Positions 17,312 to 26,730 are shown, counted from the first letter of the stretch. The stretch: DNA of 64,000 bases from Streptomyces sp. B1I3 (GCF_030816615.1 NZ_JAUSYD010000001.1:7090501-7154500); one strand, 5' to 3'. A program made the numbers and translations. Notes: generated by a model from the letters alone, not told the origin.

Positions 17312-17323
17312 TAGACCGGTTTA
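17312..17323. promoter_or_regulatory. Candidate operator, mannosidase side
   Basis: TAGACCGGTTTA, whose reverse complement TAAACCGGTCTA matches the site at 17204-17215 in 9 of 12 positions. It lies 80 bases before the mannosidase start. Confidence 0.35.
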
Positions 17324-17402
17324 TGGACAGTGCTCAATCGTGAGGTTAAGTTGTGCGACGTCGTACATCTGCCAGCGCGCCTCAGGCGATTGGAGCCGCA
17401 CC

Positions 17403-19817
17403 ATGAAGGACGTCACCCCGCTCACCGACGGCTGGAGCCTGCGCCATGGTCAGGCGCAGCTTCCGGCCCAGGTCCCCGGTTGCGTCCACACCGACCTGCT
17501 CGCCGCCCAGGTCATCGAGGACCCCTTCCTCGGGCGCAACGAGACCGAGGTGGCCTGGGTCGGACGACGGGCGTGGACCTACCTCAACGACGTCGCGCAC
17601 GACAGCCGGCACGAGCGCACCGACCTCGTCTTCGAGGGCCTGGACACCGCAGCCCGGATCACCTTCGCCGACCGCGAGATCGGCACGACCCGGAACATGC
17701 ACCGCACGTATCGGTTCGACGTCACGGGTCTGGCCGGGCGCCTGGAAGTGCGGTTCTCCTCCGCCTACGACGAGGCCGAAGCCGTGCGCGCGGTCACCGG
17801 GGACCGGCCCAACGTGTATCCCGAGCCGTTCCAGTACGTGCGCAAGATGGCCTGCAGCTTCGGCTGGGACTGGGGGCCGACGCTCGTCACCGCCGGCATC
17901 TGGCGGCCGGTCCGGCTGGAGCACTGGTCGACCGCCCGCCTGTCGTCCGTCCGCCCCCTGGTGACCGTCGACGAAGGCACGGGGAGCGTGGAGGTCAGGC
18001 TCCGGGTGGAGCGCACGGCGTGGGGAGCGAACCGCAGCCTGCTGGCACGCGCCGCAGTGGCGGGTCAGGAGGCGGAGGTCCGCGTCGACGGCGACGAAGC
18101 CGTGCTGCACCTGACGGTCGATCGCCCCCGGCTCTGGTGGCCGCGTGGATACGGTGACCAGCCCCTGTACGACCTCGACGTCACCCTGCTCGACGAGACC
18201 ACGGAGCTGGACACCTGGTCCCGGCGCATCGGGTTCCGCACCGTCGAACTGGACCGGACCGCCGATGCACAGGGCACGGGCTTCACCCTCGTGGTCAACG
18301 GGGAAAGGGTGTTCGCCCGCGGTGTCAACTGGATCCCCGACGACGTCTTCCCCTCACGCATCACCCCTGAGCGTTACCGCACCCGGCTCTCCCAGGCGGT
18401 GGACGCCAACATCGACCTGGTGCGCGTCTGGGGCGGCGGCATCTACGAGGACGAGGCGTTCTACGACGCCTGCGACGAGCTGGGACTGATGGTCTGGCAG
18501 GACTTCCTCTTCGCCTGCGCGGCCTACCCGGAGGAGCAGCCCCTGCGGGGGGAGGTGGAGGCCGAAGCGCGGGACAACGTTGTCCGGCTCATGCCGCACG
18601 CCAGTCTCGTGCTCTGGAACGGCAACAACGAGAACCTGTGGGGTTTCCGGGACTGGGGCTGGGAGCCCGAGCTCGAGGGCGGATCCTGGGGAGAGGGGTA
18701 CTACCTCGGTCTGCTGCCCCGTCTGGTCGCCGAACTGGATCCCACCCGTCCCTACGCGGCGGGCAGCCCGTGGTCCGGATCATGGGACCACCACCCCAAC
18801 GACCCCGATCACGGCACCTACCACTCGTGGGAGGTGTGGAACCGCCAGGACTACGCCGAGTACCGCGCGAACGTACCCCGCTTCGTCGCCGAGTTCGGCT
18901 GGCAGGCACCCCCCGCCATGGCGACCCTCCGGCGCGCCCTCCCGGATGAGGTCCTGGCCCCCGACTCGCCGGGCATGCTGCACCACCAGAAGGCGGAGGA
19001 CGGCAACGGCAAGCTCGACCGCGGGGTCGCGCGCCATTTCGAGCTGCCCGACGGCGACTTCGACCGGTGGCACTACCTGACCCAGGTCGTCCAGGCCCGT
19101 GCCGTCGCGGCAGGGATCGAACACTGGCGCTCCCACTGGCCCAGGTGTGCCGGCACCGTCGTCTGGCAGCTCAACGACTGCTGGCCGGTGAGCTCCTGGG
19201 CCGCCGTCGACGGGGACGGCCGCCCCAAACCGCTCCACCACGAGCTGCGCCGCGTCTACGCGGACCGGCTGCTGACCCTGCAGCCCGGCGACGAGGGCCC
19301 GGTCCTCGCCGCCGTCAACCAGGGTGCGACCGAGTGGCGAACGTCGGTGACACTGCGGCGTCTCGACGCCGACGGCACGACGGTCGCCCTGAGCACGTGC
19401 GAGGTCACCGTTGCCCCGCGTTCCGTCGGACGCCTGCCGATTCCGGCCGGACTGGTGCCGGCAGGACCGGTGCCGGCCGGGCGATCGGCCAGGGAATTCC
19501 TCGTGGCCGACGCCGACGGCCTGCGCGCGCTGTACTTCCCGGTCCCCGACAAGGAATTCGCCTACGTGCGGCCGGCCTACGACGTCGAGCTGGAACCTGT
19601 TGAGGACGACGACGCTAAGATCGACGTCGTGGTGAACGCACGCACTCTCGTCAGGGACCTCCTGCTCCAGGCCGACAGGCTCGGCCCCGATGCCGTGGCG
19701 GACCGGGGCCTCACGACGCTGCTGGCCGGCGAGCAGGTGCGGATCCGGGTCGACGGCTGCGGCACGGTGACCGCGGCCGGCGTACGGGCGGCCCTGTTCT
19801 GCGCGGACACGAAGTGA
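17403..19817 (+). CDS. GH2 beta-mannosidase
   Basis: Releases mannose from the non-reducing end of imported manno-oligosaccharides. The 804-residue protein has the GH2 sandwich domain (about 1-170), an Ig-like domain, the TIM barrel (about 290-590) and C-terminal beta domains. The acid/base is Glu410 in WNGNNENLWGF and the nucleophile Glu497 in FVAEFGWQ, both typical of beta-mannosidases. No signal peptide is present, so it is cytoplasmic, in line with the importer next door. The ATG at 17403 begins MKDVTPLTDGWSLRHG, a normal GH2 start. The LacI gene overlaps its stop. Confidence 0.93.
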   Translation: MKDVTPLTDGWSLRHGQAQLPAQVPGCVHTDLLAAQVIEDPFLGRNETEVAWVGRRAWTYLNDVAHDSRHERTDLVFEGLDTAARITFADREIGTTRNMHRTYRFDVTGLAGRLEVRFSSAYDEAEAVRAVTGDRPNVYPEPFQYVRKMACSFGWDWGPTLVTAGIWRPVRLEHWSTARLSSVRPLVTVDEGTGSVEVRLRVERTAWGANRSLLARAAVAGQEAEVRVDGDEAVLHLTVDRPRLWWPRGYGDQPLYDLDVTLLDETTELDTWSRRIGFRTVELDRTADAQGTGFTLVVNGERVFARGVNWIPDDVFPSRITPERYRTRLSQAVDANIDLVRVWGGGIYEDEAFYDACDELGLMVWQDFLFACAAYPEEQPLRGEVEAEARDNVVRLMPHASLVLWNGNNENLWGFRDWGWEPELEGGSWGEGYYLGLLPRLVAELDPTRPYAAGSPWSGSWDHHPNDPDHGTYHSWEVWNRQDYAEYRANVPRFVAEFGWQAPPAMATLRRALPDEVLAPDSPGMLHHQKAEDGNGKLDRGVARHFELPDGDFDRWHYLTQVVQARAVAAGIEHWRSHWPRCAGTVVWQLNDCWPVSSWAAVDGDGRPKPLHHELRRVYADRLLTLQPGDEGPVLAAVNQGATEWRTSVTLRRLDADGTTVALSTCEVTVAPRSVGRLPIPAGLVPAGPVPAGRSAREFLVADADGLRALYFPVPDKEFAYVRPAYDVELEPVEDDDAKIDVVVNARTLVRDLLLQADRLGPDAVADRGLTTLLAGEQVRIRVDGCGTVTAAGVRAALFCADTK
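18573..18584. promoter_or_regulatory. Third copy of the GACAACGTTGTC palindrome, inside the mannosidase gene
   Basis: The 12-base palindrome recurs exactly within the coding sequence, encoding part of DNVVR. It may be a chance match or an intragenic operator. Confidence 0.35.
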
Positions 19818-20839
19818 ACGCTCCGGCACGCATCACCATCAAGGACGTGGCCGCCCGGGCGGGTGTATCCAAGGGAGCGGTCTCCCTGGCTTTCAACCAC
19901 AAGCCGGGTGTCTCGGACGCGACGCGCGAGCGCATCTTCGAGGTCGCCCGGGAGCTGGGATGGGCACCGAATCAGACAGCCCGGAGCCTCTCCAGCCAGC
20001 GGGTCGACATCATCGGACTGGCCTTGTGCCGGCCGGCGAGGCTGCTGGGCCTGGAACCGTTCTACATGGACTTCATCTCCGGTATCGAGAGCGTGCTGGC
20101 CGAGCGGTCGTGTTCGCTGCTCCTGCGCCTGGTGCGCGATGTCGACGAGGAGATCGACCTGTACAAGTCCTGGTGGCGCAGCCAGACGATCGCCGGCGCC
20201 GTCCTCGTCGACTTCCGGGAGACGGACCCGCGCGTTCCGGCACTCCAGGCCATCGGCCTGCCGGCGGTCGCCGTCGGGCACCCGTCGCTCACCGGCTCCT
20301 TCCCCGCGGTCTGGACGGACGACGCCACCGCGACGGCCGAAGCCGTCCGATACCTGGCTGCGCTGGGCCACCGCCGCCTGGCCCGGGTGGGTGGCCCGGC
20401 CGGTTTCGGGCACAGCGCCATCCGGGCCAAGGCCTTCGCGGCGACCGTGCGGGAGCTGGGGCTGGAGGAGGGACGGCAGATCGCGACCGGCTTCGACGAG
20501 AGGGAAGGGGCGCGCGCGACCCGGTCCCTGCTCCTGTCGGCGGACCGTCCCACCGCCATCGTCTACGACAACGACATCATGGCGGTGGCCGGCGCCGGCG
20601 TCGCGGCGGAGATGGGTTTCGTGGTGCCGGACGACCTTTCCCTGCTCGCCTGGGACGACTCCCAGCTGTGCCGGATCACCCATCCGACCCTGTCGGCCAT
20701 GAGCCATGACGTGCACCACTTCGGCGCAGAGGTCGCCCGGGCCCTCTTCTCGCTCATCGAGGGCACGCACACCGGTGCTCTCCAGGTCCCGACCCCGTCA
20801 CTCACGCCGCGAGGATCCACCGCGCCGGCGCCTCAGTGA
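19814..20839 (+). CDS. LacI family transcriptional regulator of mannan use
   Basis: A 341-residue repressor. The LacI helix-turn-helix and hinge are clear at the N-terminus (ITIKDVAARAGVSKGAVSLA; then ATRERIFEVARELGWAPNQTARSL). A periplasmic-binding-protein-like sugar-sensing domain follows, ending in TPSLTPRGSTAPAP. The GTG start overlaps the mannosidase stop by four bases (GTGA), so the two are coupled. Its position in the locus makes it the likely binder of the perfect palindromes at 9951 and 10446, with a manno-sugar as inducer. That link is inference. Confidence 0.9.
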   Translation: MNAPARITIKDVAARAGVSKGAVSLAFNHKPGVSDATRERIFEVARELGWAPNQTARSLSSQRVDIIGLALCRPARLLGLEPFYMDFISGIESVLAERSCSLLLRLVRDVDEEIDLYKSWWRSQTIAGAVLVDFRETDPRVPALQAIGLPAVAVGHPSLTGSFPAVWTDDATATAEAVRYLAALGHRRLARVGGPAGFGHSAIRAKAFAATVRELGLEEGRQIATGFDEREGARATRSLLLSADRPTAIVYDNDIMAVAGAGVAAEMGFVVPDDLSLLAWDDSQLCRITHPTLSAMSHDVHHFGAEVARALFSLIEGTHTGALQVPTPSLTPRGSTAPAPQ

Positions 20840-20909
20840 TCCGTGCCGCGGGTCCGAGGCCGCGCCGGGGGCCGTGAGCGGCACTTCGTCCCCGATGCCT
20901 GTGTGCAGG

Positions 20910-21054
20910 CCCGCCCCTTCGGCCCTGGCTCACGCCCGCCCCTTCGGCCCTGGCTCACGCCCGCCCCTTCGGCCCTGGCTCACGCCCGCCCCTTCGGCCC
21001 TGGCTCACGCCCGTCCCTTCGGCCCTGGCTCACGCCCGCCCCTTCGGCCTGGAC
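20910..21054. repeat. 25-bp minisatellite, about six copies
   Basis: The unit CCCGCCCCTTCGGCCCTGGC plus TCACG starts at 20910, 20935, 20960, 20985, 21010 and 21035. The fifth copy has one substitution and the last is partial. The 25-base period breaks any reading frame, and there are no spacers, so this is not a CRISPR array. Confidence 0.85.
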
Positions 21055-21234
21055 CGCGCGGAGGCCCTGTTCGACGGTGACCCGCCGCGACTGCTCGCCA
21101 CGGCGGCTGCGTTCGTCGCGGCCGTCTGTCCCGACCGGGCGGCGCGGACGCTGCAGTTGGCCGGGGGCGAGCACGCCGCCGCCGGCGCGGCCTTGTTCGC
21201 CGGCTTAGGTCTCGCGCCGGAGACCGTCCGGTAG
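21049..21234 (+). pseudogene. Orphan C-terminal gene fragment
   Basis: From the end of the minisatellite, one frame reads protein-like sequence (LDRAEALFDGDPPRLLATAA, later LAGGEHAAAGAALFAGLG) to a stop at 21232-21234. There is no start codon or ribosome-binding site in front, because the repeat array occupies that position. It looks like the last 60 codons of a helical protein, but I cannot name the family. Confidence 0.35.
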
Positions 21235-21554
21235 CCGCACCTCCTCGCGCGATGCCACGGTCTCCGGAGGCAGGAGCTCGGGTGTCTTCCGGCCCGCCCC
21301 TCCACTTCCCGCCAACGGGGCCCCGTCGATTCCGAGTCGGGCCCCCCGGCGACAGCCTGGGCAGTCGCGGTGTCCGCTGTTGCCCAGGCTGTCGCCGGGC
21401 CACTGAGGCAGGCAGGGAACTTTGAACTCACAGATGACAAAGTATGGACTTCTTCAGCAGAAGCCCCCTAGCGTGGCGGCGCAACCGTAGGCGTCCTGCC
21501 CATTTCACGGATCCGTACAGCCCGACCGGAGTGCAACCCCGTTCTGGAGGACCG

Positions 21555-24500
21555 ATGCATCCACGGCTGTTCCCACGTGCCCGTAGACACCTCACCACCC
21601 TGCTCGTAGGCGGCTTCCTCGCGGGAGGTGTCTGGGTCGCACCCCCGGTCGTCGCCGCACCGGACGACATCCCGCCCCAGGAACCGGGCGTCACCCTGCG
21701 CGTCTTCGACACCCAGGTGCCACTCAGCAAGCTGTGCACGCTCAAGCCCGGCCAGACCCCCAACCACGACAAGCTGATGACCGCCGTGGACTGGTCCACG
21801 GTCGACGACTTCGGCGGCTACGCCGACAACTTCGTCGCCGAGGCGTCCGGCTACCTGATCGTCCCGGCTGACGGCACGTACGCCTTCCGCCTCACCAGTG
21901 ACGACGGCTCGCGGCTGACCATCGACGACCGGGAGGTCATCGACCACGACGGTCTGCACGGTGCCGAGCCCAAGGACGGTTCCGTCCAACTCGACGCGGG
22001 CACACACCCCTTCCGCGTCGACTACTTCGAGCGAGGTGGCGAGCAGCAGCTGACGCTGGCGTGGAAGCCACCGGGCGCGGACGGTTTCGGCGTCATTCCG
22101 CGCGAGTCCCTGAGCACCGACGCCGGGGTCGTCCGGGTCACCGCGCCGGGCCGCAAGGAGTGCGAGTCGGGCGCGGACACCCCCGGCGACGGGCTGCCGC
22201 TCGCCGATGTGCGCCCGGACCTCGACCTCACCGACCTGCGCCCGGACGGCTTCGAACCGCAGGTCACGGGCATGGACTGGCTGCCCGACGGACGTCTGGC
22301 CCTCTCCACGTGGGGCGGCTCCGAGACCCGGACCGGCGAGGTGTATCTCCTCGACCACGTCACCGGTGACACGAGTCGCGACAAGGTGACGGTGAAGAAG
22401 GTCGCCGAGGGCCTGCGCGAGCCGATGGGCATCAAGTACGTCGACGGTTCGCTGTACGTCTCGCAGAAACACGAGCTGACGCAACTCGTCGACACGGACA
22501 AGGACTTAGTCACCGACGAGTACCGCACAGTCGCCACCTGGCCGTACGGCGGGAACTTCCACGAGTTCGCCTTCGGACTGCTCTACCGCGACGGCTACTT
22601 CTACGTGAACCTGTCCGTCGCCATCGACTACGGCGGTGCGACCACCACCCCGCAGCCGGCGCAGGGCCGCGGAACGACGTACAAGGTCAACAAGAAGACG
22701 GGCAGGATCCATGCCGTCGCGGGCGGCCTGCGAACGCCGAACGGGATCGGCTGGGGCCCCGGAAACTCCCTCTTCACCACCGACAACCAGGGCGGCTGGC
22801 TGCCCGCGTCGAAGCTCGTGCAGATCAAGCAGGACCGCTTCTTCAACCACTACACCCAGCCGTCGGGCCAGTTCGACAGCCGGCCCGTCACCCAGCCGGT
22901 GCTCTGGCTGCCCCAGAACGAGATCGCCAACTCCCCGAGCACACCGCTTTACCTGACGGAGGGCCGGTTCGCCGGCCAGATGCTGTTCGGCGACGTCACC
23001 TACGGCGGACTCCAGCGCGGCTACCTGGAGAAGGTGAAGGGCCAGTACCAGGGAGCCGTGTTCCGCTACACGCAGGGGCTCGAAGCCGGTGTCAACCGCA
23101 TCACCATGGGGCCCGACGGTGCCGTATACGCGGGCGGGCTCGGTGCCGACGGCAACTGGGGCCAGGAAGGGAAGCTGAAGTTCGGCCTGCAGAAACTCAC
23201 GCCGAACGGTGGCAACACCTTCGACGTCAAGGAGATGCGCGCCGTCCCCGGCGGTTTCGACCTCGAGTACACCCAACCGCTGTCGGAGGCGACCGCGGAG
23301 CAGCTGGCGTCCCACTACCAGGCGGAGCAGTGGCGGTACACCCCCACCTCCGACTACGGCGGTCCGAAGATCGCCGAGGAGCGGCTCGCCGTGCTTTCGG
23401 CGGCCCTCTCCGAGGACAGCCGCACAGTGCGGCTGCGTCTGGACGGGCTCAAGCCCGACCGGGTCGTGCACCTGCGCTCACCCCGCCCCTTCGCCTCCGC
23501 GTCCGGCGAGGCACTGTGGAGCACGGAGGCCTGGTACACGCTCAACGCCCTGCCGGGCAAGCAGCCGCCGCCGGCCACGCTGTACGAGGCGGAGGAGGCG
23601 CGGCTCACCGGCACGGCCGGCATCCACACCGACCACACCGGTTACTCCGGCAGCGGCTTCGTAGACCGCTACGGCACGGAGGGCCAGGCCGCTACGACCT
23701 TCGAGGTGACGGTCCCCGAGGTCGGCGACTACGACGTGGGCCTGCGCTATTCCAACGGCCCCAACCCCTTCCAGGGCACCAAGTCCCTCTCCCTCCACGT
23801 CAACGGAAAGAAGCTGAGACAGACGAAACTCGCCTCGACCGGCACCTGGGACGCCTGGTCGACGCAGACCGAGCGGGTCCGCCTGCACGCGGGGCCCAAC
23901 ACCCTCTCGTACCGCTTCGACCCCGGTGACACCGGTCATGTCAACCTCGACCTGATCACCGTGCACGCCCATGGTGCCCCCGTCCCCCTCTTCGACGGCA
24001 CCGCCGCCTCCCAGCAGCAGTGGCAGCACACGGACGGCCGGCGCGTCGAATGGCCGTTGGCCGCCGAGCGGTCGATGGAGGTGTGCTGCGGTGACATCCG
24101 CACCAAGGACGCCTACCAGGACTTCAGACTGCGGCTGGAGTTCCGGGTGCCGCTCCTGCCGGACGAGGTGACCGGTCAGGACCGCGGCAACAGCGGCATC
24201 TACCTCCAGGACCGATACGAGCTCCAGATCCTGGATTCGTACGGCGACACCACCCTCGACACGAACGAGGCCGGCGCGATCTACCAGAAGAAGGCGCCGG
24301 ACCGCAACGCGGCCACTGCCCCGGAGACGTGGCAGACGTACGACGTCACGTTCCGTGCGGCCCGCTTCGACGACAGCGGTCGCAAGATCGCCGACGCCCG
24401 GGTGACGGTCGTGTGGAACGGCCGGAAGGTCCATGACGACGTCGCGATCGACGGGCCGACCGGCGCGGGCGCGCCGGAGGGCCCGGCGGCCGGAGCGATC

Positions 24501-24563
24501 CGCCTGCAGGACCACGGGAACGCGGTGCGGTTCCGTGACATCCGCATCGAACCGCTGAGCTGA
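21555..24563 (+). CDS. Secreted PA14 / beta-propeller / CBM35 / DUF1080 protein
   Basis: A 1002-residue exported protein with four modules. A signal peptide (cut after VVAA, near residue 35) is followed by a PA14 domain (about 70-180: FRLTSDDGSRLTIDDREVID). A six-bladed propeller of the sorbosone/glucose dehydrogenase type follows (about 215-560: TGMDWLPDGRLALSTWGG; GLRTPNGIGWGPGN). A CBM35-like module (about 675-800: YEAEEARLTG; YSGSGFVDRYG) precedes a C-terminal DUF1080 domain (about 810-1000: RGNSGIYLQDRYELQILDSYG) of the 3-keto-disaccharide hydrolase family. The ATG follows GGAGG by four bases. The make-up suggests extracellular processing of glycosides, perhaps by keto-sugar chemistry. 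Confidence 0.85.
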   Translation: MHPRLFPRARRHLTTLLVGGFLAGGVWVAPPVVAAPDDIPPQEPGVTLRVFDTQVPLSKLCTLKPGQTPNHDKLMTAVDWSTVDDFGGYADNFVAEASGYLIVPADGTYAFRLTSDDGSRLTIDDREVIDHDGLHGAEPKDGSVQLDAGTHPFRVDYFERGGEQQLTLAWKPPGADGFGVIPRESLSTDAGVVRVTAPGRKECESGADTPGDGLPLADVRPDLDLTDLRPDGFEPQVTGMDWLPDGRLALSTWGGSETRTGEVYLLDHVTGDTSRDKVTVKKVAEGLREPMGIKYVDGSLYVSQKHELTQLVDTDKDLVTDEYRTVATWPYGGNFHEFAFGLLYRDGYFYVNLSVAIDYGGATTTPQPAQGRGTTYKVNKKTGRIHAVAGGLRTPNGIGWGPGNSLFTTDNQGGWLPASKLVQIKQDRFFNHYTQPSGQFDSRPVTQPVLWLPQNEIANSPSTPLYLTEGRFAGQMLFGDVTYGGLQRGYLEKVKGQYQGAVFRYTQGLEAGVNRITMGPDGAVYAGGLGADGNWGQEGKLKFGLQKLTPNGGNTFDVKEMRAVPGGFDLEYTQPLSEATAEQLASHYQAEQWRYTPTSDYGGPKIAEERLAVLSAALSEDSRTVRLRLDGLKPDRVVHLRSPRPFASASGEALWSTEAWYTLNALPGKQPPPATLYEAEEARLTGTAGIHTDHTGYSGSGFVDRYGTEGQAATTFEVTVPEVGDYDVGLRYSNGPNPFQGTKSLSLHVNGKKLRQTKLASTGTWDAWSTQTERVRLHAGPNTLSYRFDPGDTGHVNLDLITVHAHGAPVPLFDGTAASQQQWQHTDGRRVEWPLAAERSMEVCCGDIRTKDAYQDFRLRLEFRVPLLPDEVTGQDRGNSGIYLQDRYELQILDSYGDTTLDTNEAGAIYQKKAPDRNAATAPETWQTYDVTFRAARFDDSGRKIADARVTVVWNGRKVHDDVAIDGPTGAGAPEGPAAGAIRLQDHGNAVRFRDIRIEPLS

Positions 24564-24581
24564 CGCCCCGGACTCCGCCAC

Positions 24582-24620
24582 CGACGCGGGGCACCTGCGA
24601 ACCGCAGGTGCCCCGCGTCG
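24582..24620. terminator. Strong hairpin terminator
   Basis: A perfect 17-base stem: CGACGCGGGGCACCTGC (24582-24598) and its complement (24604-24620) with a 5-base loop, 18 bases after the stop of the large secreted protein. Confidence 0.85.
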
Positions 24621-24915
24621 CCCCGCTGCGCCCGCCGGGGCCGACGCAGATGACGCGTACACGGCGTCGCCGTTGGCCGAGAATAACGCGTGGACCACCC
24701 GCACGCCGTCGCGGGAGACTGCGGTTCCTGGCCTCCCGTACGCCCGCGGACAGTCGCCGCGAGCCGCGTGGGGGCTCCGCCGTCATGCCCGGCTCGTCGG
24801 AAGGCGACCCGGCCCAGGGCGACGGCCGAACCGGATCGCCCCGCGGCCGGTACCGCAACGGCGCCTCCCCGGAGACGCGAGGAGCGGGCTCGCCGCACGA
24901 CCACACAGGGTGGAC
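24621..24915. other. Gap before the ABC exporter
   Basis: No supported gene. It must contain the exporter promoter, and I see no clear -10/-35 pair. Confidence 0.35.
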
Positions 24916-26730
24916 ATGGGATCGCCTGAAGTGCGTGAGACATCGCCGGGCACGGGGTCAGTGCACCTGGCACTGCGTTACTACGGACGGGAGTTGGCCC
25001 GGCTCAGGTGGCTGACGGTACCCGCGATGCTGTCGCCGGCACTGGGCAACATCGGCATCAACTACATCGCACCGCTGATCGTCGCGAAGCTGGTCGGTCA
25101 CATCGCCGACGACGGCAGCAGGACCCTCGGCTCGATGCTTCCCTACGTACTCGGCTTCGCCGCCGTCCTCCTGCTCGCGGAGGTGCTGTGGCGCGTCGGC
25201 CTGCACTTCCTCAACCGCCTCGACGCCCGGGGCATCGAGCACCTGTACGTGACCGGCATGGACGAGCTGTACGCCAAGGACGCCGTCTTCTTCCACGACA
25301 ACTTCGCCGGGTCGTTGACCAAGCGGGTCCTGAGTTTCGCGTCCCGCTTCGAGGAGTGCGTCGACACCCTGACCTTCTCGGTCGTGGGCAGCTTCGTGCC
25401 GCTGCTGTTCGGGTCGGTCGTGCTGTGGAGTTACGAACCGCTGCTCGTCCTGGGCCTCCTGGCGATGATCGGGCTGACCGCGCTGTGCGTGACGCCCCTC
25501 ATCCGCCGCCGCCAGGCGCTCGTCGACCAGCGCGAGGAGGCGATCGCCCAGGTGGCGGGTCACGTCGCCGACAGCCTGATGAACATGGACACGGTCCGGG
25601 CCTTCGGCGCCGAGGAACGCGAGGCCGCCGAGCACCGGTCCCGCGTCGCGGAGTCGCGGCGGCTCACGCTGCGGTCCTGGGACTACGGCAACCTGCGCAT
25701 CGACACGCTGGTCGCCCCCATGTCCGTGCTGACCAACGCCATGGGCCTGCTGCTCGCGGTCACTCTCGGCGGGGGAGGGCACGGCGTGGAGGCGGTCGTC
25801 GTCGCCTTCACCTACTACAGCAACGCGACACGGATCATGTTCGAGTTCAACCAGATCTACCGCCGCCTGGAAAGCTCGATGACGGAGGCGGCGCAGTTCA
25901 CCGAACTGCTGCTGGCACAGCCGACCGTGCTCGACCCGAAGTCACCGGAGCCGCTGCTGTCCGAAGCGGCCGATGTCCGCTTCGAGCAGGTGACCTTCGC
26001 CCATGCGGGTGCGAAACCTCTCTTCGAGCGCCTCGACCTCGAGGTGAGCAGCGGCGCCAAGATCGGTCTCGTCGGCCGGTCCGGCGGTGGCAAGACCACG
26101 CTCAGCCGGCTGCTGCTGCGCATGACGGACATCGACTCCGGCCGCATCATGATCGGTGGGCAGGACATCAGCAAGCTGCGCCAGGCCGATCTGCGCAGCC
26201 TGATCGCCTACGTCCCGCAGGACCCGGCGATGTTCCACCGCACGCTGCGGGACAACATCGCGTTCGCCCGGCCGGACGCCACCGACGCCGAGATCCGGCG
26301 CGCGGCCGAGGCGGCTCATGTCACGGAGTTCGCCGACGCCCTGGCGGACGGCTTCGACACCATGGTGGGCGAGCGGGGCGTCAAGCTGTCAGGCGGGCAG
26401 CGGCAGCGGGTCGCCCTCGCCAGGGCGATCCTGCGCGACGCGCCGATCCTGCTGCTCGACGAGGCGACCAGCGCCCTGGACTCCGAGAGTGAAGTCCTCG
26501 TCCAGAAGGCGTTGTGGCACCTCATGGAGGGGCGAACGGCCCTGGTGGTGGCCCACCGGCTCAGCACGGTCGCCACCATGGACCGGCTCGTCGTCCTGGA
26601 CCGCGGCCGGATCATCGAGGAGGGCACCCACCAGCAGTTGCTCGCATCGGAGGGCGCCTACGCGAAGCTCTGGCAGCACCAGTCCGGCGGCTTCCTGGAC
26701 GACGCCCCCGTACCGGCCGACCTGGGCTGA
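24916..26730 (+). CDS. ABC exporter, fused membrane and ATPase domains
   Basis: A 604-residue half-transporter of the ABCB/MsbA-like type, expected to work as a dimer in the membrane. Six helices span about residues 25-325 (WLTVPAMLSPALGNIGINYI is the first). The ATPase domain has Walker A GRSGGGKTT, Q-loop VPQDPAMFHR, signature LSGGQRQR, Walker B ILLLDEAT and the H-loop in VVAHRLSTV. All catalytic parts are intact. The ATG at 24916 was chosen because the open frame upstream is Arg/Pro/Gly-rich and unlike a transporter N-terminus. The substrate is unknown. Confidence 0.9.
   Translation: MGSPEVRETSPGTGSVHLALRYYGRELARLRWLTVPAMLSPALGNIGINYIAPLIVAKLVGHIADDGSRTLGSMLPYVLGFAAVLLLAEVLWRVGLHFLNRLDARGIEHLYVTGMDELYAKDAVFFHDNFAGSLTKRVLSFASRFEECVDTLTFSVVGSFVPLLFGSVVLWSYEPLLVLGLLAMIGLTALCVTPLIRRRQALVDQREEAIAQVAGHVADSLMNMDTVRAFGAEEREAAEHRSRVAESRRLTLRSWDYGNLRIDTLVAPMSVLTNAMGLLLAVTLGGGGHGVEAVVVAFTYYSNATRIMFEFNQIYRRLESSMTEAAQFTELLLAQPTVLDPKSPEPLLSEAADVRFEQVTFAHAGAKPLFERLDLEVSSGAKIGLVGRSGGGKTTLSRLLLRMTDIDSGRIMIGGQDISKLRQADLRSLIAYVPQDPAMFHRTLRDNIAFARPDATDAEIRRAAEAAHVTEFADALADGFDTMVGERGVKLSGGQRQRVALARAILRDAPILLLDEATSALDSESEVLVQKALWHLMEGRTALVVAHRLSTVATMDRLVVLDRGRIIEEGTHQQLLASEGAYAKLWQHQSGGFLDDAPVPADLG

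Larger units (their letters stand above)
20840..21554. other. Intergenic region with minisatellite and gene fragment
   Basis: It contains the 25-bp tandem repeat (20910-21054) and the orphan coding tail at 21049-21234. The stretch 21235-21554 has no supported gene. GGAGG at 21546-21550 is the ribosome-binding site of the next gene. Confidence 0.5.

Noticed and set aside
17312..17323. DasR site before the mannosidase gene
   Set aside because: AGACC is shared with the DasR core, but the rest of the dyad is missing, and the site matches the ACCGGT element on the importer side better.
20910..21054. CRISPR array
   Set aside because: The 25-base units are directly adjacent with no spacers, and no cas genes are present.
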